Assembly (NCBI RefSeq): GCF_025971955.1
Contig: NZ_JAPDMX010000012.1
Location: forward strand, 186,001-250,000
DNA: 64,000 bases
Direction: 5' to 3'
Source: Shewanella subflava
GTDB taxonomy: Bacteria; Pseudomonadota; Gammaproteobacteria; Enterobacterales; Shewanellaceae
How positions within the stretch are numbered: position 1 is the first letter of the stretch; the number at the start of each line of letters is the position of its first letter. This document shows positions 27,137-36,372 of the stretch, in pieces. The position numbers and the translations under genes were made by a program. Below the pieces are notes generated by a model. It saw only the letters and a list, made by a program, of their open reading frames with translations. It was not told the origin of the DNA and searched no databases.

Positions 27137-28342
27137 GGTCTGTCCTTGTTTTGACGATAAACGTTAATTTTAAACAACTGTTTAACTTGCGACCAATTTA
27201 GCAACCATTGAAACTGACAACAAGTATTATGCGATTGTTTTGTCATCAAATGGATTAGCAGCCGATCAAATGCCTTTGCTATTTAAGGCTGCTGCGTTGG
27301 TAAAAAGTCAGGTAACCATGTTTGTAAGAATAAAATCGTTTAGATAAAGTAATTTTATTGCTGCGGCATTGCCATTGAATAAATAACAGCTAACTTGCGT
27401 TACGGGTACCACTTTTTAGTTCATTTATCTTTGCTCAGGCACAGAAGACCATAGCTTCAATCTAATCAATTGCCTGCCGCAGGGATGTTCAGGATGAACT
27501 GAATGTCGCGATCACATGGATGTGAAAGAGCGACCTTATGTGCAAACACGACCGTGACACGCTGCACTCTTTATATAAATCAAAAGGTCCCTGAAAGCTC
27601 GGCCATGACGTCCATGTCATGGTCAAATTTGTTCCAGACAAATTTTGACATTCCCACCATCCATGGTGGTCAGTAGTCACGGCCGCGCTTACACTGGAAT
27701 TATTATCTCTTCGATTTGACTGTATTTGCTACTAATTAGGCGTAAAGCCTCCAAGACTCAATTTGAATTGAGGTCATCGAGAAAAGGCCGTGAGCTTGGC
27801 ATGGATGCCACGCTAGCTTTCGTTAGGCCAGGGATGGCCTATCGGAAGCGTTAGGGCTTTTCGACAATGGCCGAAGCAAGCTACAAATGAAGTTTAAAGC
27901 TGGATCGTTCCCCATCGAAAATATGCGCTTTTCAGCATTTTTCGTCTGGGGCGGCAGGGTGATCCAAGAGGGTATTGCTGTTGATACCCTTTTGGCCGGT
28001 GCAGGATGGAATCCTGCGATATTAATCCAAACGAAGTTTGGAAATGCAGTGTGAAATCCTGAGGTCTAAATCTGATGTTAACTCAGTACCACGACGTTGA
28101 TTGGTCTAGAATCGCAAAACTAAGTTAGCTTTCGATTCTTAAACCATACTAAATAAAGCCAATCGATAAAATGACCCAGTGTAGATACCGCTGAGGGTAT
28201 TGAAAAAAGGACATTTCCGTTAAGCAGCCATGGTTGGCGTAAAGCGTCCCGAAGCAGTATCTGCACATAAGCCTGTGGCAGGCAATGAATAGCATCAAGA
28301 TAAAGTCGCATTTGATAGCTAACTGAGAAAATCACAATTTTG
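27137..28342. other. 1.2-kb gene-free tract rich in structured hairpins
   Basis: No ORF here looks like a protein; the longest frames overlap hairpins. From about 27487 to 28283 it is filled with short stem-loops with unrelated stems, many with GGA in a 5-7 nt loop. The left part (27137-27480) is plain AT-rich upstream sequence of the thioesterase. An adjacent terminator serves mtnC. Confidence 0.7.
27487..28017. repeat. Cluster of GGA-loop hairpins on both strands
   Basis: Plus strand: GTTC-AGGAT-GAAC (27487-27499), TCAC-ATGGAT-GTGA (27512-27525), TGGC-ATGGAT-GCCA (27797-27810), TAGGCC-AGGGAT-GGCCTA (27824-27841), GCAGG-ATGGAAT-CCTGC (28001-28017). Minus strand: CCATGAC-ATGGAC-GTCATGG (27603-27622), AAATTTG-TCTGGAA-CAAATTT (27625-27645), CCACC-ATGGAT-GGTGG (27654-27669). 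An outer stem (27778-27788 with 27853-27864) encloses two of them. Stems differ while loops are conserved, which implies selection on structure. I do not recognise a named element. Confidence 0.65.
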
Positions 28343-28379
28343 CCCATAAAAAAACGACCGTTAAGATCGTTTTTATGGG
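28343..28379 (-). terminator. Rho-independent terminator of mtnC
   Basis: On the minus strand a stem CCCATAAAAACGATC / GGTCGTTTTTTTATGGG with loop TTAAC follows the mtnC stop closely, with U-rich sequence in the 3' arm. Confidence 0.75.
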
Positions 28380-28396
28380 TTAAAAATTGCCGTGAA

Positions 28397-29074
28397 TTAG
28401 CATTCTAGCTCATCAAATGAAGTGATGACTTTGAATTTGGCCGTACGAGCATTTGGCTCTCTGACCATTTGGCAGGTTAACATTCCTGCTGCGTCAGCCG
28501 CTTTTAATTCCTCAACCATATCTGAGATAAACAGCATTTGTTTTGGTTTCAAACTGATGGTGTTGCAAATATTGCTATAGGCTTGTTTATCTAACTTATT
28601 GCCAGTACGGGTATCAAAATGGCCACTAAAATGTGTAGTTAAATCGCCTGCATCAGTGTGGCTGAACAATAGTTTTTGTGCATCAACAGACCCTGATGAA
28701 AAACTGTAAATACGGATATTTGCCGCAATAATGCGCTCAATATTGTCGATAAAATCTGGGTATATATGGCCTTTGAATTCAGAACGATTATAGCCTTGCT
28801 TCCAAATTAGCCCTTGCAAGGTTTTTAATGGCGTGGCTTTACGATCTTCTTCAATCCATTGATTAAGAATTTCAGTAACACGCTCAAGGGTTGCATCTGG
28901 CTCTAAAGCAATATCTTTTACATCGCTAATGCAATAATCCACCAAGGCATTATCTTGATTTTTAGTTAAAAAATCAGCCATGGCTTTTTTAGAATACGGA
29001 AATAGCACATCCTGAATAAAGTTAAGATCTGTGGTTGTGCCCGCGGTATCAACGATGATAGCTCTAATACTCAT
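28397..29074 (-). CDS. mtnC: Acireductone synthase (enolase-phosphatase E1) MtnC
   Basis: A methionine-salvage enzyme converting 2,3-diketo-5-methylthiopentyl-1-phosphate to acireductone. This 225-residue HAD-superfamily protein starts [18 protein letters not shown] (MtnC family; the usual DIEGT is spelled DTAGT). It has [33 protein letters not shown] and [18 protein letters not shown]. The first nucleophile Asp (about residue 8) is present, but the usual second acidic residue of the DxE motif is Ala, which may affect metal or proton transfer. No other mtn genes are adjacent. Confidence 0.88.
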   Translation of the reverse strand: MSIRAIIVDTAGTTTDLNFIQDVLFPYSKKAMADFLTKNQDNALVDYCISDVKDIALEPDATLERVTEILNQWIEEDRKATPLKTLQGLIWKQGYNRSEFKGHIYPDFIDNIERIIAANIRIYSFSSGSVDAQKLLFSHTDAGDLTTHFSGHFDTRTGNKLDKQAYSNICNTISLKPKQMLFISDMVEELKAADAAGMLTCQMVREPNARTAKFKVITSFDELEC

Positions 29075-29252
29075 AATGCTTTACGACTCCAAGGTAATGC
29101 TAATCATTAGATCCTATGCTTTATTGTGCAGCAAGGCTAGTCAAAACCCCTTAGATTTTCATATTTGTTAACTTATTCATAAGCTGTTAGTTTGTAAGCA
29201 AATAAGCGATTAAACACCAGCAAGTGCTAGATAAGTCATTCAAGGAACGAAC

Positions 29253-30419
29253 ATGATTAATATGTTAAAGCTAACTTCAACTCAGTATTTCTGGGCTCTG
29301 CTGGGCTTGTTATTACTGGCTCTTTCACCTCAATCTGTGGCACAACAAACACTTGATACTTTGAAGGTGACCTCAACAAGTTATCAAGGTAGCGCAGATT
29401 TCTTAGTCACATTACCCAATAAATACGCTGAAAATACTGATAAAAAATATATCGTATTGATCGATTTTCATCCGGCAAGCCAACCTTATTTAGCGGGGCT
29501 ACATCATTGGATGAGCCATAATGGCGGCTGGCCATGGTTAGAAACGATTATTGTTACCGCACCAGACGGCCATGAAGGCTTAGGCAAGCTAAAGACTTTT
29601 GCTAATGGTGAGCAGGGACAAGCATTTTTAAACTTTATTGAGCACGATTTATTAACTGCGATAGATAACAAATACCGCACCAATGGATTTAAAATACTCA
29701 GTGGATTTACCGGTAACGCCACATTAGGTTTGTTTACGTTAATACAAAGACCGAAGCTATTTAATGCCTATATCGTTGCGAGCCCGATTTTGAGTGAAAA
29801 TTATCTTTCAGTGATGAGTGACACACCCAACTTAGCCCCTGCACTTGCTAAGCTCGCGCAACCGAGAATGCTATTTTTGTCGCGTGCCGATAGTGATTTT
29901 GAGCAAAGACAAATATCTGATTTTGATGCTCTTGTCATGACATTAAAGCAAAAAGCACCAAGCAACTTATTATGGCAAAGTAAGGTGTTTACAGGTTCTT
30001 ATTATATGTCACAACCCGCATTGGCAACGATTTATGCCATTGAGCAAATATTTAACGACGTCCATACCGTTATTAAGCCAGATTCGAGTATTGGTAAAAA
30101 TGGACCCGAAGCGATTTATGCATATTTTCAACAAGTATCAAATAAGTATGGTTTTGAAGTCAGCGCGGCAGATTCTTTGTTCGAGTTAGCAAAATCTAAA
30201 ACAGAGCCAAAAGATGCTTTAGTTATTTATCAGTTTGCCGTTGCAAAATACCCTCAAAATGCGCATACCCATCATGGTTTAGCAACAGGGTTTGCCGCTA
30301 TAGGCGACATGCCAAAAGCGATAGCCGAATTGCAATTAGCAATAACGATGACAAACCACCCTTTTTATCTTCATCGCTGGGGAAAATTACTTGAACAATA
30401 TCAAGCTAAATCCCCCTAA
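29253..30419 (+). CDS. Exported esterase-like protein with C-terminal TPR-like repeats
   Basis: A signal peptide (residues 1-30, cleaving after SVA) precedes a fold resembling the esterase D / enterochelin esterase family: VLIDFHPASQPYL, TIIVTAPDGHEGLG and a KILSGFTGNATLGLF elbow. The expected GxSxG nucleophile is GFTGN, with Thr153 in the Ser position, so hydrolytic activity is doubtful. The C-terminal about 90 residues carry TPR-like helices (DALVIYQFAVAKYPQNAHTHHGLATGF...PKAIAELQLAI), suggesting a binding role. It stands alone between mtnC and the dCMP deaminase. Confidence 0.7.
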   Translation: MINMLKLTSTQYFWALLGLLLLALSPQSVAQQTLDTLKVTSTSYQGSADFLVTLPNKYAENTDKKYIVLIDFHPASQPYLAGLHHWMSHNGGWPWLETIIVTAPDGHEGLGKLKTFANGEQGQAFLNFIEHDLLTAIDNKYRTNGFKILSGFTGNATLGLFTLIQRPKLFNAYIVASPILSENYLSVMSDTPNLAPALAKLAQPRMLFLSRADSDFEQRQISDFDALVMTLKQKAPSNLLWQSKVFTGSYYMSQPALATIYAIEQIFNDVHTVIKPDSSIGKNGPEAIYAYFQQVSNKYGFEVSAADSLFELAKSKTEPKDALVIYQFAVAKYPQNAHTHHGLATGFAAIGDMPKAIAELQLAITMTNHPFYLHRWGKLLEQYQAKSP

Positions 30420-30500
30420 TAAGGTGATCAGTTTCATTTAGTTTAGATGGTATGATAGATCAGCAACTTGGCTTAATAATATACGTATAAGGCAGTTATT

Positions 30501-30950
30501 ATGATTTCAAAGTGGGCAAAACGTTTTTTTCAAATGGCTGAGCTTGTCGGGTCTTGGAGTAAGGACCCTTCCACGCAAGTGGGCGCGGTGATCACTAAAC
30601 ATAATCGCATTGTGTCGGTGGGATTTAATGGTTATCCCCACGGTATTTCGGATAGTGCTGAAACCGATGACCGTGAGATGAAGTTGCTAAAAACCCTGCA
30701 TGCTGAAGAAAATGCCATTCTGTTCGCCAAGCGCGATCTTGATGGCTGCGATATTTGGGTGACTCATTTTCCTTGCCCGAACTGTGCGGCTAAAATTATC
30801 CAAACGGGCATTACGGGAGTATTTTGCCCCGAGCAAAGTGATGACTTTCTATCTCGTTGGGGGGATAAGATTAAAATCAGCCAAGAGATGTTTTTACAGG
30901 CGGGTGTCAAAGTCAATTGGCTGCCAGTGGATGAACTGAACGAGAAGTAA
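30501..30950 (+). CDS. Deoxycytidylate (dCMP) deaminase, ComE-like
   Basis: Converts dCMP to dUMP to supply thymidylate synthesis. The 149-residue zinc enzyme starts MISKWAKRFFQMAELVGSWSK and carries SKDPSTQVGAVI. The catalytic LHAEENAI (His ligand plus catalytic Glu) is followed by FPCPNCAAKI (two Cys ligands). All metal ligands are present. The CMP/dCMP deaminase fold is clear; the choice of dCMP rests on the N-terminal spelling. A terminator follows. Confidence 0.9.
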   Translation: MISKWAKRFFQMAELVGSWSKDPSTQVGAVITKHNRIVSVGFNGYPHGISDSAETDDREMKLLKTLHAEENAILFAKRDLDGCDIWVTHFPCPNCAAKIIQTGITGVFCPEQSDDFLSRWGDKIKISQEMFLQAGVKVNWLPVDELNEK

Positions 30951-30966
30951 GCTTTACTTTCACCAT

Positions 30967-30995
30967 AAAAAATCGCCTGCATCGGCGATTTTTTA
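30967..30995 (+). terminator. Rho-independent terminator of the dCMP deaminase gene
   Basis: The stem AAAATCGCC / CGGCGATTTT with loop TGCAT is followed by TTTATTTT. Confidence 0.85.
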
Positions 30996-31191
30996 TTTTA
31001 AAGGCTATTGTGATTTTGCAATTCAATGGGTTAGCCATTTCTATCTTATTGCTTTCAATACAACATTTCTCCCTAGCGTATCTTTTTGTTTAATGCCAAG
31101 ACCCTTTTGTGCTTAAAAACAGCAATGTTATAATCACATTCATTAGATTTTGTTCAATAATATTTTTATCAATTAGATTTTTTGCATGAAC

Positions 31192-31205
31192 ATGATCAAC
31201 ATCAA
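31192..31205. promoter_or_regulatory. FNR/EtrA-like site upstream of the octaheme reductase operon
   Basis: ATGATCAACATCAA matches the FNR consensus TTGAT-N4-ATCAA at 9 of 10 fixed positions. It lies about 100 bp before the first gene of an anaerobic respiratory operon, where EtrA (the Shewanella FNR) would be expected. TCACA-type half sites nearby could be CRP-related but are weaker. Confidence 0.45.
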
Positions 31206-31301
31206 ATAATCACCTATCACTTTTGGGTAACATCATTAACAAGGCAGCAAAATATATATTTATTTTGCTGCAGCATAAAAATAGCCACTTAAGAGGTACA
31301 G

Positions 31302-31631
31302 ATGATGAAACCAATACAACAATTAGGCGTAATAATCGCGGTGATATTAACCCTTGGCAGTTCTGCGATGGCTGCTGATGGCGGCAATCCTAAAAAGGGA
31401 AAACATCTCTATAAAAAAGAATGTAAAGCCTGTCATGGCGCAAACAGTGAAGGGCCAGAGTTAACCCCAATGGCAAAAACAATGGCTCAATGGGATAGGT
31501 TTTTCCTGCGCGATCAACACAAATCAAAACCTGAAGTGTTTAAGGCGCTATCAGAACAAGAACTAAAAGATATCCAGCAGTTTTTGTATGACCACGCTGC
31601 AGATTCAGATCAGCCCCAAACCTGCGGCTAA
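31302..31631 (+). CDS. Periplasmic monoheme cytochrome c
   Basis: A 109-residue c-type cytochrome. The signal peptide ends SAMA before ADGGNPKKG. One CKACH haem-binding motif lies near residue 47, and the likely distal Met is in LTPMAKTMA. It is the first gene of an operon with an outer-membrane porin and an octaheme reductase, so it probably carries electrons to or from that reductase in the periplasm. It ends with a short Cys-containing tail (QTCG), unusual but present in the frame. Confidence 0.88.
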   Translation: MMKPIQQLGVIIAVILTLGSSAMAADGGNPKKGKHLYKKECKACHGANSEGPELTPMAKTMAQWDRFFLRDQHKSKPEVFKALSEQELKDIQQFLYDHAADSDQPQTCG

Positions 31632-31790
31632 CTCTTTATAGCTGATGTTATTGGCAGGTTTTAAACCAGGCCACCAGCAAACCCAAATTAATGTAGAAAA
31701 AACGAGGATTAGCCTCATGGATTTCTGCACCCTAAATTTAGCTAACTCGATTGATTTATCAGGGTTAGCGTAAAACAAGGAAGCACTATT

Positions 31791-33518
31791 ATGCGAACCT
31801 TAATCTCAATTTTAGTGGCAAACGCACTAGCAATAAGCAGCATGGCTGTTGCAGCAGACGCAGTACAAATAAGCGATGATGCGCAAAAAATTGCCGAACT
31901 ACAACGCCAACTTGCTGACATCACCGATGAACTTGACGATATAAATAGTCGAGTTGATAAAACCGAAAAGCATAGCGCATTAGATAGAATTAGTATCACT
32001 GGGGACTTTAGAACCAAAGTTCACTCTTTACATTACCAAAATGTCACCTGGAACCCTGCCATGAATGTCGATTTTTCTGACTTTGGTGCCAAGGCAATGT
32101 CAGGCGGATTTGGCTCGCCAACCGATGCAAATTCTCCCCTAGGGCAAATGATGATGGCAAATCCTGATTTGGCTCAAGCATTTCAAAATGGCCAATTGCA
32201 CGGGGTGATGCCCTATGTTTTGGCGCCAAAAACCATGCAAGATATAGACAATGATTTGTTTTATACCACGCGCTTACGCTTAGATTTAAAAGCCAAAGTT
32301 TGGGATAACGTCAGCTTTTCCGGTCGCTTAGCAATGTATAAAAATTGGGGCGACTCAACCGGTACTCAGGTTTTTGACTCTTGGCGATCATTCACGATGG
32401 ACGGCACCAGCAGCGGTAACACAAGCGGCGACTGGTTAAGGGTCGAGCGTGCTTATTTTGACTGGCGTAATATTGGTGGCAGTGAAACCTACTTGTCCAT
32501 TGGCCGTCGCCCCTCTACCTACGGCCCACCCAGTCATTACCGAGAAAATGAAATGCGCGGTGGCACACCGTCTGGGCATTTAGTTAACTTCAACTTCGAT
32601 GGTGCAACCTTAGGTTACAACCTTGGTGAAATAACCGGTATTGATGGTCAGGTTGTGCGTTTTTGTTATGGGCAGGGCTTTGAATCTCAGTGGGGAAATG
32701 GCGAAATGTTTGGTGACATAGTCACTAAAGATACGCACTTAGGCGGCTTTAATATTGATGCCATTAATGATGGTAATCACTTCCTACAACTTACCCTTTT
32801 TGGTGCAAAAGACGTTAATGATGGTTTTAAGGGCACAATGGCATTTCCAACTCAATTAGCAGGAATTTTTGCCCCAACCATGTATCAGGATATGCAAAAG
32901 TTCGACAATTTTAACTTTGTCACCCGCGTGCAACCAAGTGGCGTTATTGGCGACATGTATTTAGGCGGTATCGGTTATGCCTACGAAAGTGATGACGACA
33001 TTAAAGTGTTTGCCTCGCTTGGATGGACCCGCGCTGAACCCAATGGTAATAGCGGGTTATTTGGGGGCATGTTAAGTGATGCGGTCTTTGAAGCTGAGCT
33101 AAATAGCACAGGCACTGAGATTATTATGGTGCCTAAATATGCTGATGATAGTTCATCAAAAGATGGTTATGGCATATATGTGGGTATGCAAATACCTGCA
33201 CCATTAGGCAAGTTTGGCTTGGAGTATAACTATGGCTCTGAATATTGGACGCCATTCACTCAGGCGCAAGATGCCCCTGTAGGCAGCAAGCTCGCCACGC
33301 GCGGACATGTGGCCGAGGCTTATTACATTTTTGACATTAATCCTCGAATGTTCATCAAGCTAGCCGGGCTTTATTACGACTATGAATACACTGGCAGCGG
33401 CACGCCCGTTGGTGCACCACAGAAAATTGATGACGTCATGGCAGGCACGGCATTTTCGATGTTGCCTGTGGTTGATACGGCTTTTGATATTAATGCCTCA
33501 TTAACCGTTAATTTCTAA
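31791..33518 (+). CDS. Outer-membrane porin (DUF3373-like) of the octaheme reductase operon
   Basis: A 575-residue exported beta-barrel protein. The signal peptide ends AVAADA. A short coiled coil (about 30-65, IAELQRQLADITDELDDINSRVDKTE) precedes barrel strands from about residue 68 (ISITGDFRTKVHSL), ending in the outer-membrane signature SLTVNF with terminal Phe. The layout fits DUF3373-type porins that accompany multihaem cytochromes. It may admit the anion used by the reductase. It lies 159 bp after the cytochrome gene, and a hairpin separates it from the next gene. Confidence 0.82.
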   Translation: MRTLISILVANALAISSMAVAADAVQISDDAQKIAELQRQLADITDELDDINSRVDKTEKHSALDRISITGDFRTKVHSLHYQNVTWNPAMNVDFSDFGAKAMSGGFGSPTDANSPLGQMMMANPDLAQAFQNGQLHGVMPYVLAPKTMQDIDNDLFYTTRLRLDLKAKVWDNVSFSGRLAMYKNWGDSTGTQVFDSWRSFTMDGTSSGNTSGDWLRVERAYFDWRNIGGSETYLSIGRRPSTYGPPSHYRENEMRGGTPSGHLVNFNFDGATLGYNLGEITGIDGQVVRFCYGQGFESQWGNGEMFGDIVTKDTHLGGFNIDAINDGNHFLQLTLFGAKDVNDGFKGTMAFPTQLAGIFAPTMYQDMQKFDNFNFVTRVQPSGVIGDMYLGGIGYAYESDDDIKVFASLGWTRAEPNGNSGLFGGMLSDAVFEAELNSTGTEIIMVPKYADDSSSKDGYGIYVGMQIPAPLGKFGLEYNYGSEYWTPFTQAQDAPVGSKLATRGHVAEAYYIFDINPRMFIKLAGLYYDYEYTGSGTPVGAPQKIDDVMAGTAFSMLPVVDTAFDINASLTVNF

Positions 33519-33524
33519 TCATGG

Positions 33525-33544
33525 TGCCCCAGCTTGCTGGGGCA
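33525..33544 (+). terminator. Intra-operon hairpin
   Basis: The stem TGCCCCAG / CTGGGGCA with loop CTTG lies between the porin stop and the octaheme gene, whose ribosome site (AAGGAG) follows at once. There is no U tract, so it more likely sets mRNA stability or partial read-through than full termination. Confidence 0.5.
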
Positions 33545-33555
33545 AGGAGTATACG

Positions 33556-34947
33556 ATGAAAACCATGACATTATTTATGGTGCTAGCATTAAGTAGTCCA
33601 CTAGCTTATGCCAAATTTGACCACAAAGAAGCAATAACAGGGCCCTTTACGCAAGGTACAGATGTGACTTCTCAATGTATTGAGTGTCACGAGGATCATG
33701 CCAAAGAGTTTATGAAATCATCGCATTGGACCTGGGAGTTAAAACAAGACCTCCCCGGAAGAACCGTCATGCGTGGCAAGAAAAATAGCATTAACAACTT
33801 CTGTGTATCGATAAGCGGTAACGAACCTCGTTGCACCAGTTGTCATGCTGGCTATGGCTGGAAAGACAATAGTTTCGATTTTTCTGACATGACAAAAGTC
33901 GATTGTTTAGTGTGTCACGATACAACGGGAACCTATGTCAAAGAGCCTGCGGGAGCGGGAGAGCCTATGGCTAAAGTTGATCTCACACGGGTAGCCCAAC
34001 ATGTTGGCCAGCCAGTGCGAGATAACTGCGGAACATGTCACTTTTATGGTGGCGGTGGCGATGCGGTCAAGCATGGCGATTTAGATTCATCCATGTCTTA
34101 CCCCGATAAAGCGACCGATGTGCATATGGATACCGATGGTAACGATTTTCAGTGCCAAACCTGCCATACCACTGAAAGCCATCAAATTACTGGCAATGCG
34201 ATGGGCGTATCGCCTGGTGGCGAAAACCCTATAGGTTGTGAGAATTGCCATGATAGTGCCCCACATCAAAATAAAAAGCTCAATACTCACACTGCCGCGG
34301 TGGCGTGTCAGACATGTCATATTCCATTTTTTGCTAAAAATGAACCAACTAAGATGCGTTGGGACTGGTCTACCGCAGGAGATAAACTGCCAGAAACCAA
34401 AGATGAATATGGTAAAAGCACTTTTATGAACAAAAAAGGCACTTTTGTTTGGCAGAAAAATGTCCCACCACAATATGCTTGGTATAACGGCACTGCTGAT
34501 GCCTATATGGCGGGAGATAAAATGGATCCTAAAGGTGTAGTTAAACTCACCTATCCATTGGGCAATATCAATGATGCAAAGGCGAAGATTTACCCATTTA
34601 AAGTGCATACGGGTAAGCAAATTTACGACACTAATCTCAATATTATTATCACCCCTAAAACCTATGGCAAAGGTGGGTACTGGGATAAATATGATTGGGA
34701 TCTTGCCGCAGATTTAGGCATGAAAGCCAATGCTACTATGGTGGAAAAAGGCTTAAGCTATAGCGGTCAACATGATTTTGTTGAAACCGAAATGTGGTGG
34801 CGTATTAACCACATGGTGTCACCTAAAGAGCAAGCACTACAGTGCAGTGACTGCCATAACAAAGGCCAGCGCTTAGACTGGAAAGCATTGGGATATGATG
34901 GTGACCCAATGAAAAACAAGCAAGGCAAACGTCATACTGTGAACTAA
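33556..34947 (+). CDS. Octaheme tetrathionate reductase (OTR-type octaheme cytochrome c)
   Basis: A periplasmic multihaem reductase related to the Shewanella OTR, which reduces tetrathionate and, in vitro, nitrite and hydroxylamine. A signal peptide (1-19, ending AYA) is followed by exactly eight CxxCH motifs: CIECH, CTSCH, CLVCH, CGTCH, CQTCH, CENCH, CQTCH and CSDCH. OTR enzymes ligate one haem by lysine instead of a distal histidine; which lysine does so here cannot be told by reading. Length 463 is normal. It is the third gene of the cytochrome-porin-OTR operon and is followed by a terminator. Confidence 0.92.
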   Translation: MKTMTLFMVLALSSPLAYAKFDHKEAITGPFTQGTDVTSQCIECHEDHAKEFMKSSHWTWELKQDLPGRTVMRGKKNSINNFCVSISGNEPRCTSCHAGYGWKDNSFDFSDMTKVDCLVCHDTTGTYVKEPAGAGEPMAKVDLTRVAQHVGQPVRDNCGTCHFYGGGGDAVKHGDLDSSMSYPDKATDVHMDTDGNDFQCQTCHTTESHQITGNAMGVSPGGENPIGCENCHDSAPHQNKKLNTHTAAVACQTCHIPFFAKNEPTKMRWDWSTAGDKLPETKDEYGKSTFMNKKGTFVWQKNVPPQYAWYNGTADAYMAGDKMDPKGVVKLTYPLGNINDAKAKIYPFKVHTGKQIYDTNLNIIITPKTYGKGGYWDKYDWDLAADLGMKANATMVEKGLSYSGQHDFVETEMWWRINHMVSPKEQALQCSDCHNKGQRLDWKALGYDGDPMKNKQGKRHTVN

Positions 34948-34999
34948 GCCCCTGCACTCCGTGCATTGATTATCCTCACTTAGGGATAACCTGTACTAA

Positions 35000-35036
35000 A
35001 GAGCTTAAATCGAAAATTGATTTAAGCTCTTATTTT
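35000..35036 (+). terminator. Rho-independent terminator of the octaheme reductase operon
   Basis: A 12-bp stem (AGAGCTTAAATC / GATTTAAGCTCT) is followed by TATTTTAT. Confidence 0.8.
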
Positions 35037-35095
35037 ATGCCTTACTCACTTCAAAGCACTTTGAAACAGGACATGTCATTCGATGTATAGGATGG

Positions 35096-36322
35096 TTATT
35101 GTTGAATGATTTTCCCTGCTTTAATCACTTGTTCACACGGATTAACCCCAAAAGTATAAGCCAGCTCAGCGGGTGAACTGATATCCCACAAGCAGAAATC
35201 AGCTTGTTTTCCTATGACTAAACTGCCTACCTGGTTATCAATCCCCAATGCTTTGGCGGCATTGATGGTCATGCCTTTAAGCGCTTCTTCTGGCGTTAGG
35301 CGGAATAAGGTACACGCCATATTCAGCATTAATTTAGAAGAGCAAATGGGCGATGAACCTGGGTTAAAATCGCTTGCGATCACCATTGGCACCTTGTATT
35401 GGCGCAGTAACTCAATGGGAGGCAATGTTGTTTCTCGTAAAAAATAGTAGGCCCCTGGCAGTAATACGGCACAGGTACCGCTTTCACTCAGCGCTTTTAC
35501 GCCAGCCTCATCCAAATGTTCAATATGATCGACAGACAATGCGTTTAACCGTGCGGCAAGTTCACTGCCGCCAATATTTGATAATTGCTCGGCATGCAGT
35601 TTGATTGATAAGCCGGCATTTTTGGCCGCAATCAGTACCCGTTCGGTTTGCTGCAGATTAAACGCAATGCCTTCACAAAAGACATCCACGGCATCGGCAA
35701 GTTGATGCTCTATTACCTGCGGTAGCATCTCATTAATCACTAAATCGACATACGCATCGGGTTGGTTTTTATATTCGGCAGGAATGGCGTGGGCGCCTAA
35801 AAATGTGGTTTTCACATCGATATGATGATGTTGGCCTAACTCTTTTGCGACGCGGAGTAACTTGAGTTCAGTTGCAGTATCTAGACCATAGCCTGATTTG
35901 ATTTCAACCGTTGTCACACCTTCCTTAGCCAAAGCATTTAAGCGTTTACGCCCAAGATCAAACAGGGTTGCCTCATCTGCTTCACGACAAGCCTCAACGG
36001 TTGAAATAATACCGCCACCAGCGCGAGCAATGTCTTCATAACTTGCGCCCTGTAAGCGCAGTTCAAACTCATTGGCACGACTGCCAGCAAAAACCAAATG
36101 GGTGTGGGCATCAATCAGGCCTGGGGTGATCCATTTACCTTTACCTCGGTAAATCGGCGTGGCTAGTGCATCAAACTGAGGCAGATTTGCACGAGGACCT
36201 ATCCAAGCCACTTTGCCGTCTTTTACGGCAATTGCAGCATTTTCAATTGCGCCATATGGCACTGATGATGCCATATCCATAGTGGCGACATTGACATCAA
36301 TCCATACTTGGTCCCAGTTCAT
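35096..36322 (-). CDS. hutI: Imidazolonepropionase HutI
   Basis: Hydrolyses 4-imidazolone-5-propanoate to N-formimino-glutamate, the third step of histidine degradation. This metal-dependent amidohydrolase has [62 protein letters not shown] and [12 protein letters not shown], with all expected His/Asp ligands. I start at [11 protein letters not shown] (36322), which matches homolog N-termini and has AAGAGA upstream; two in-frame ATGs lie up to 15 bp earlier. It is divergent from hutC, with a perfect palindromic operator in the gap. Confidence 0.93.
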   Translation of the reverse strand: MNWDQVWIDVNVATMDMASSVPYGAIENAAIAVKDGKVAWIGPRANLPQFDALATPIYRGKGKWITPGLIDAHTHLVFAGSRANEFELRLQGASYEDIARAGGGIISTVEACREADEATLFDLGRKRLNALAKEGVTTVEIKSGYGLDTATELKLLRVAKELGQHHHIDVKTTFLGAHAIPAEYKNQPDAYVDLVINEMLPQVIEHQLADAVDVFCEGIAFNLQQTERVLIAAKNAGLSIKLHAEQLSNIGGSELAARLNALSVDHIEHLDEAGVKALSESGTCAVLLPGAYYFLRETTLPPIELLRQYKVPMVIASDFNPGSSPICSSKLMLNMACTLFRLTPEEALKGMTINAAKALGIDNQVGSLVIGKQADFCLWDISSPAELAYTFGVNPCEQVIKAGKIIQQ

Positions 36323-36372
36323 AGCCATTCTCTTCATTCTTTTTGATTGTTAATCAAACAATACTTGATCTT

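Noticed and set aside
27489-27680. 63-residue minus-strand ORF in the hairpin tract
   Set aside because: It is made of the inverted-repeat arms themselves and has no protein-like pattern.
27487-28017. A single csrB-like RNA in the hairpin tract
   Set aside because: GGA loops alternate between strands, so no single transcript displays them all; a clear csrB-type gene exists elsewhere in the window.
28120-28347. 75-residue minus-strand ORF in the hairpin tract
   Set aside because: It has hydrophobic composition and a plausible length, but it runs through several hairpins, lacks a clear ribosome site and resembles no family I know.
34087-34620. 177-residue minus-strand ORF inside the octaheme reductase gene
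   Set aside because: It is antisense to a gene with eight haem motifs and is explained by its codon pattern.
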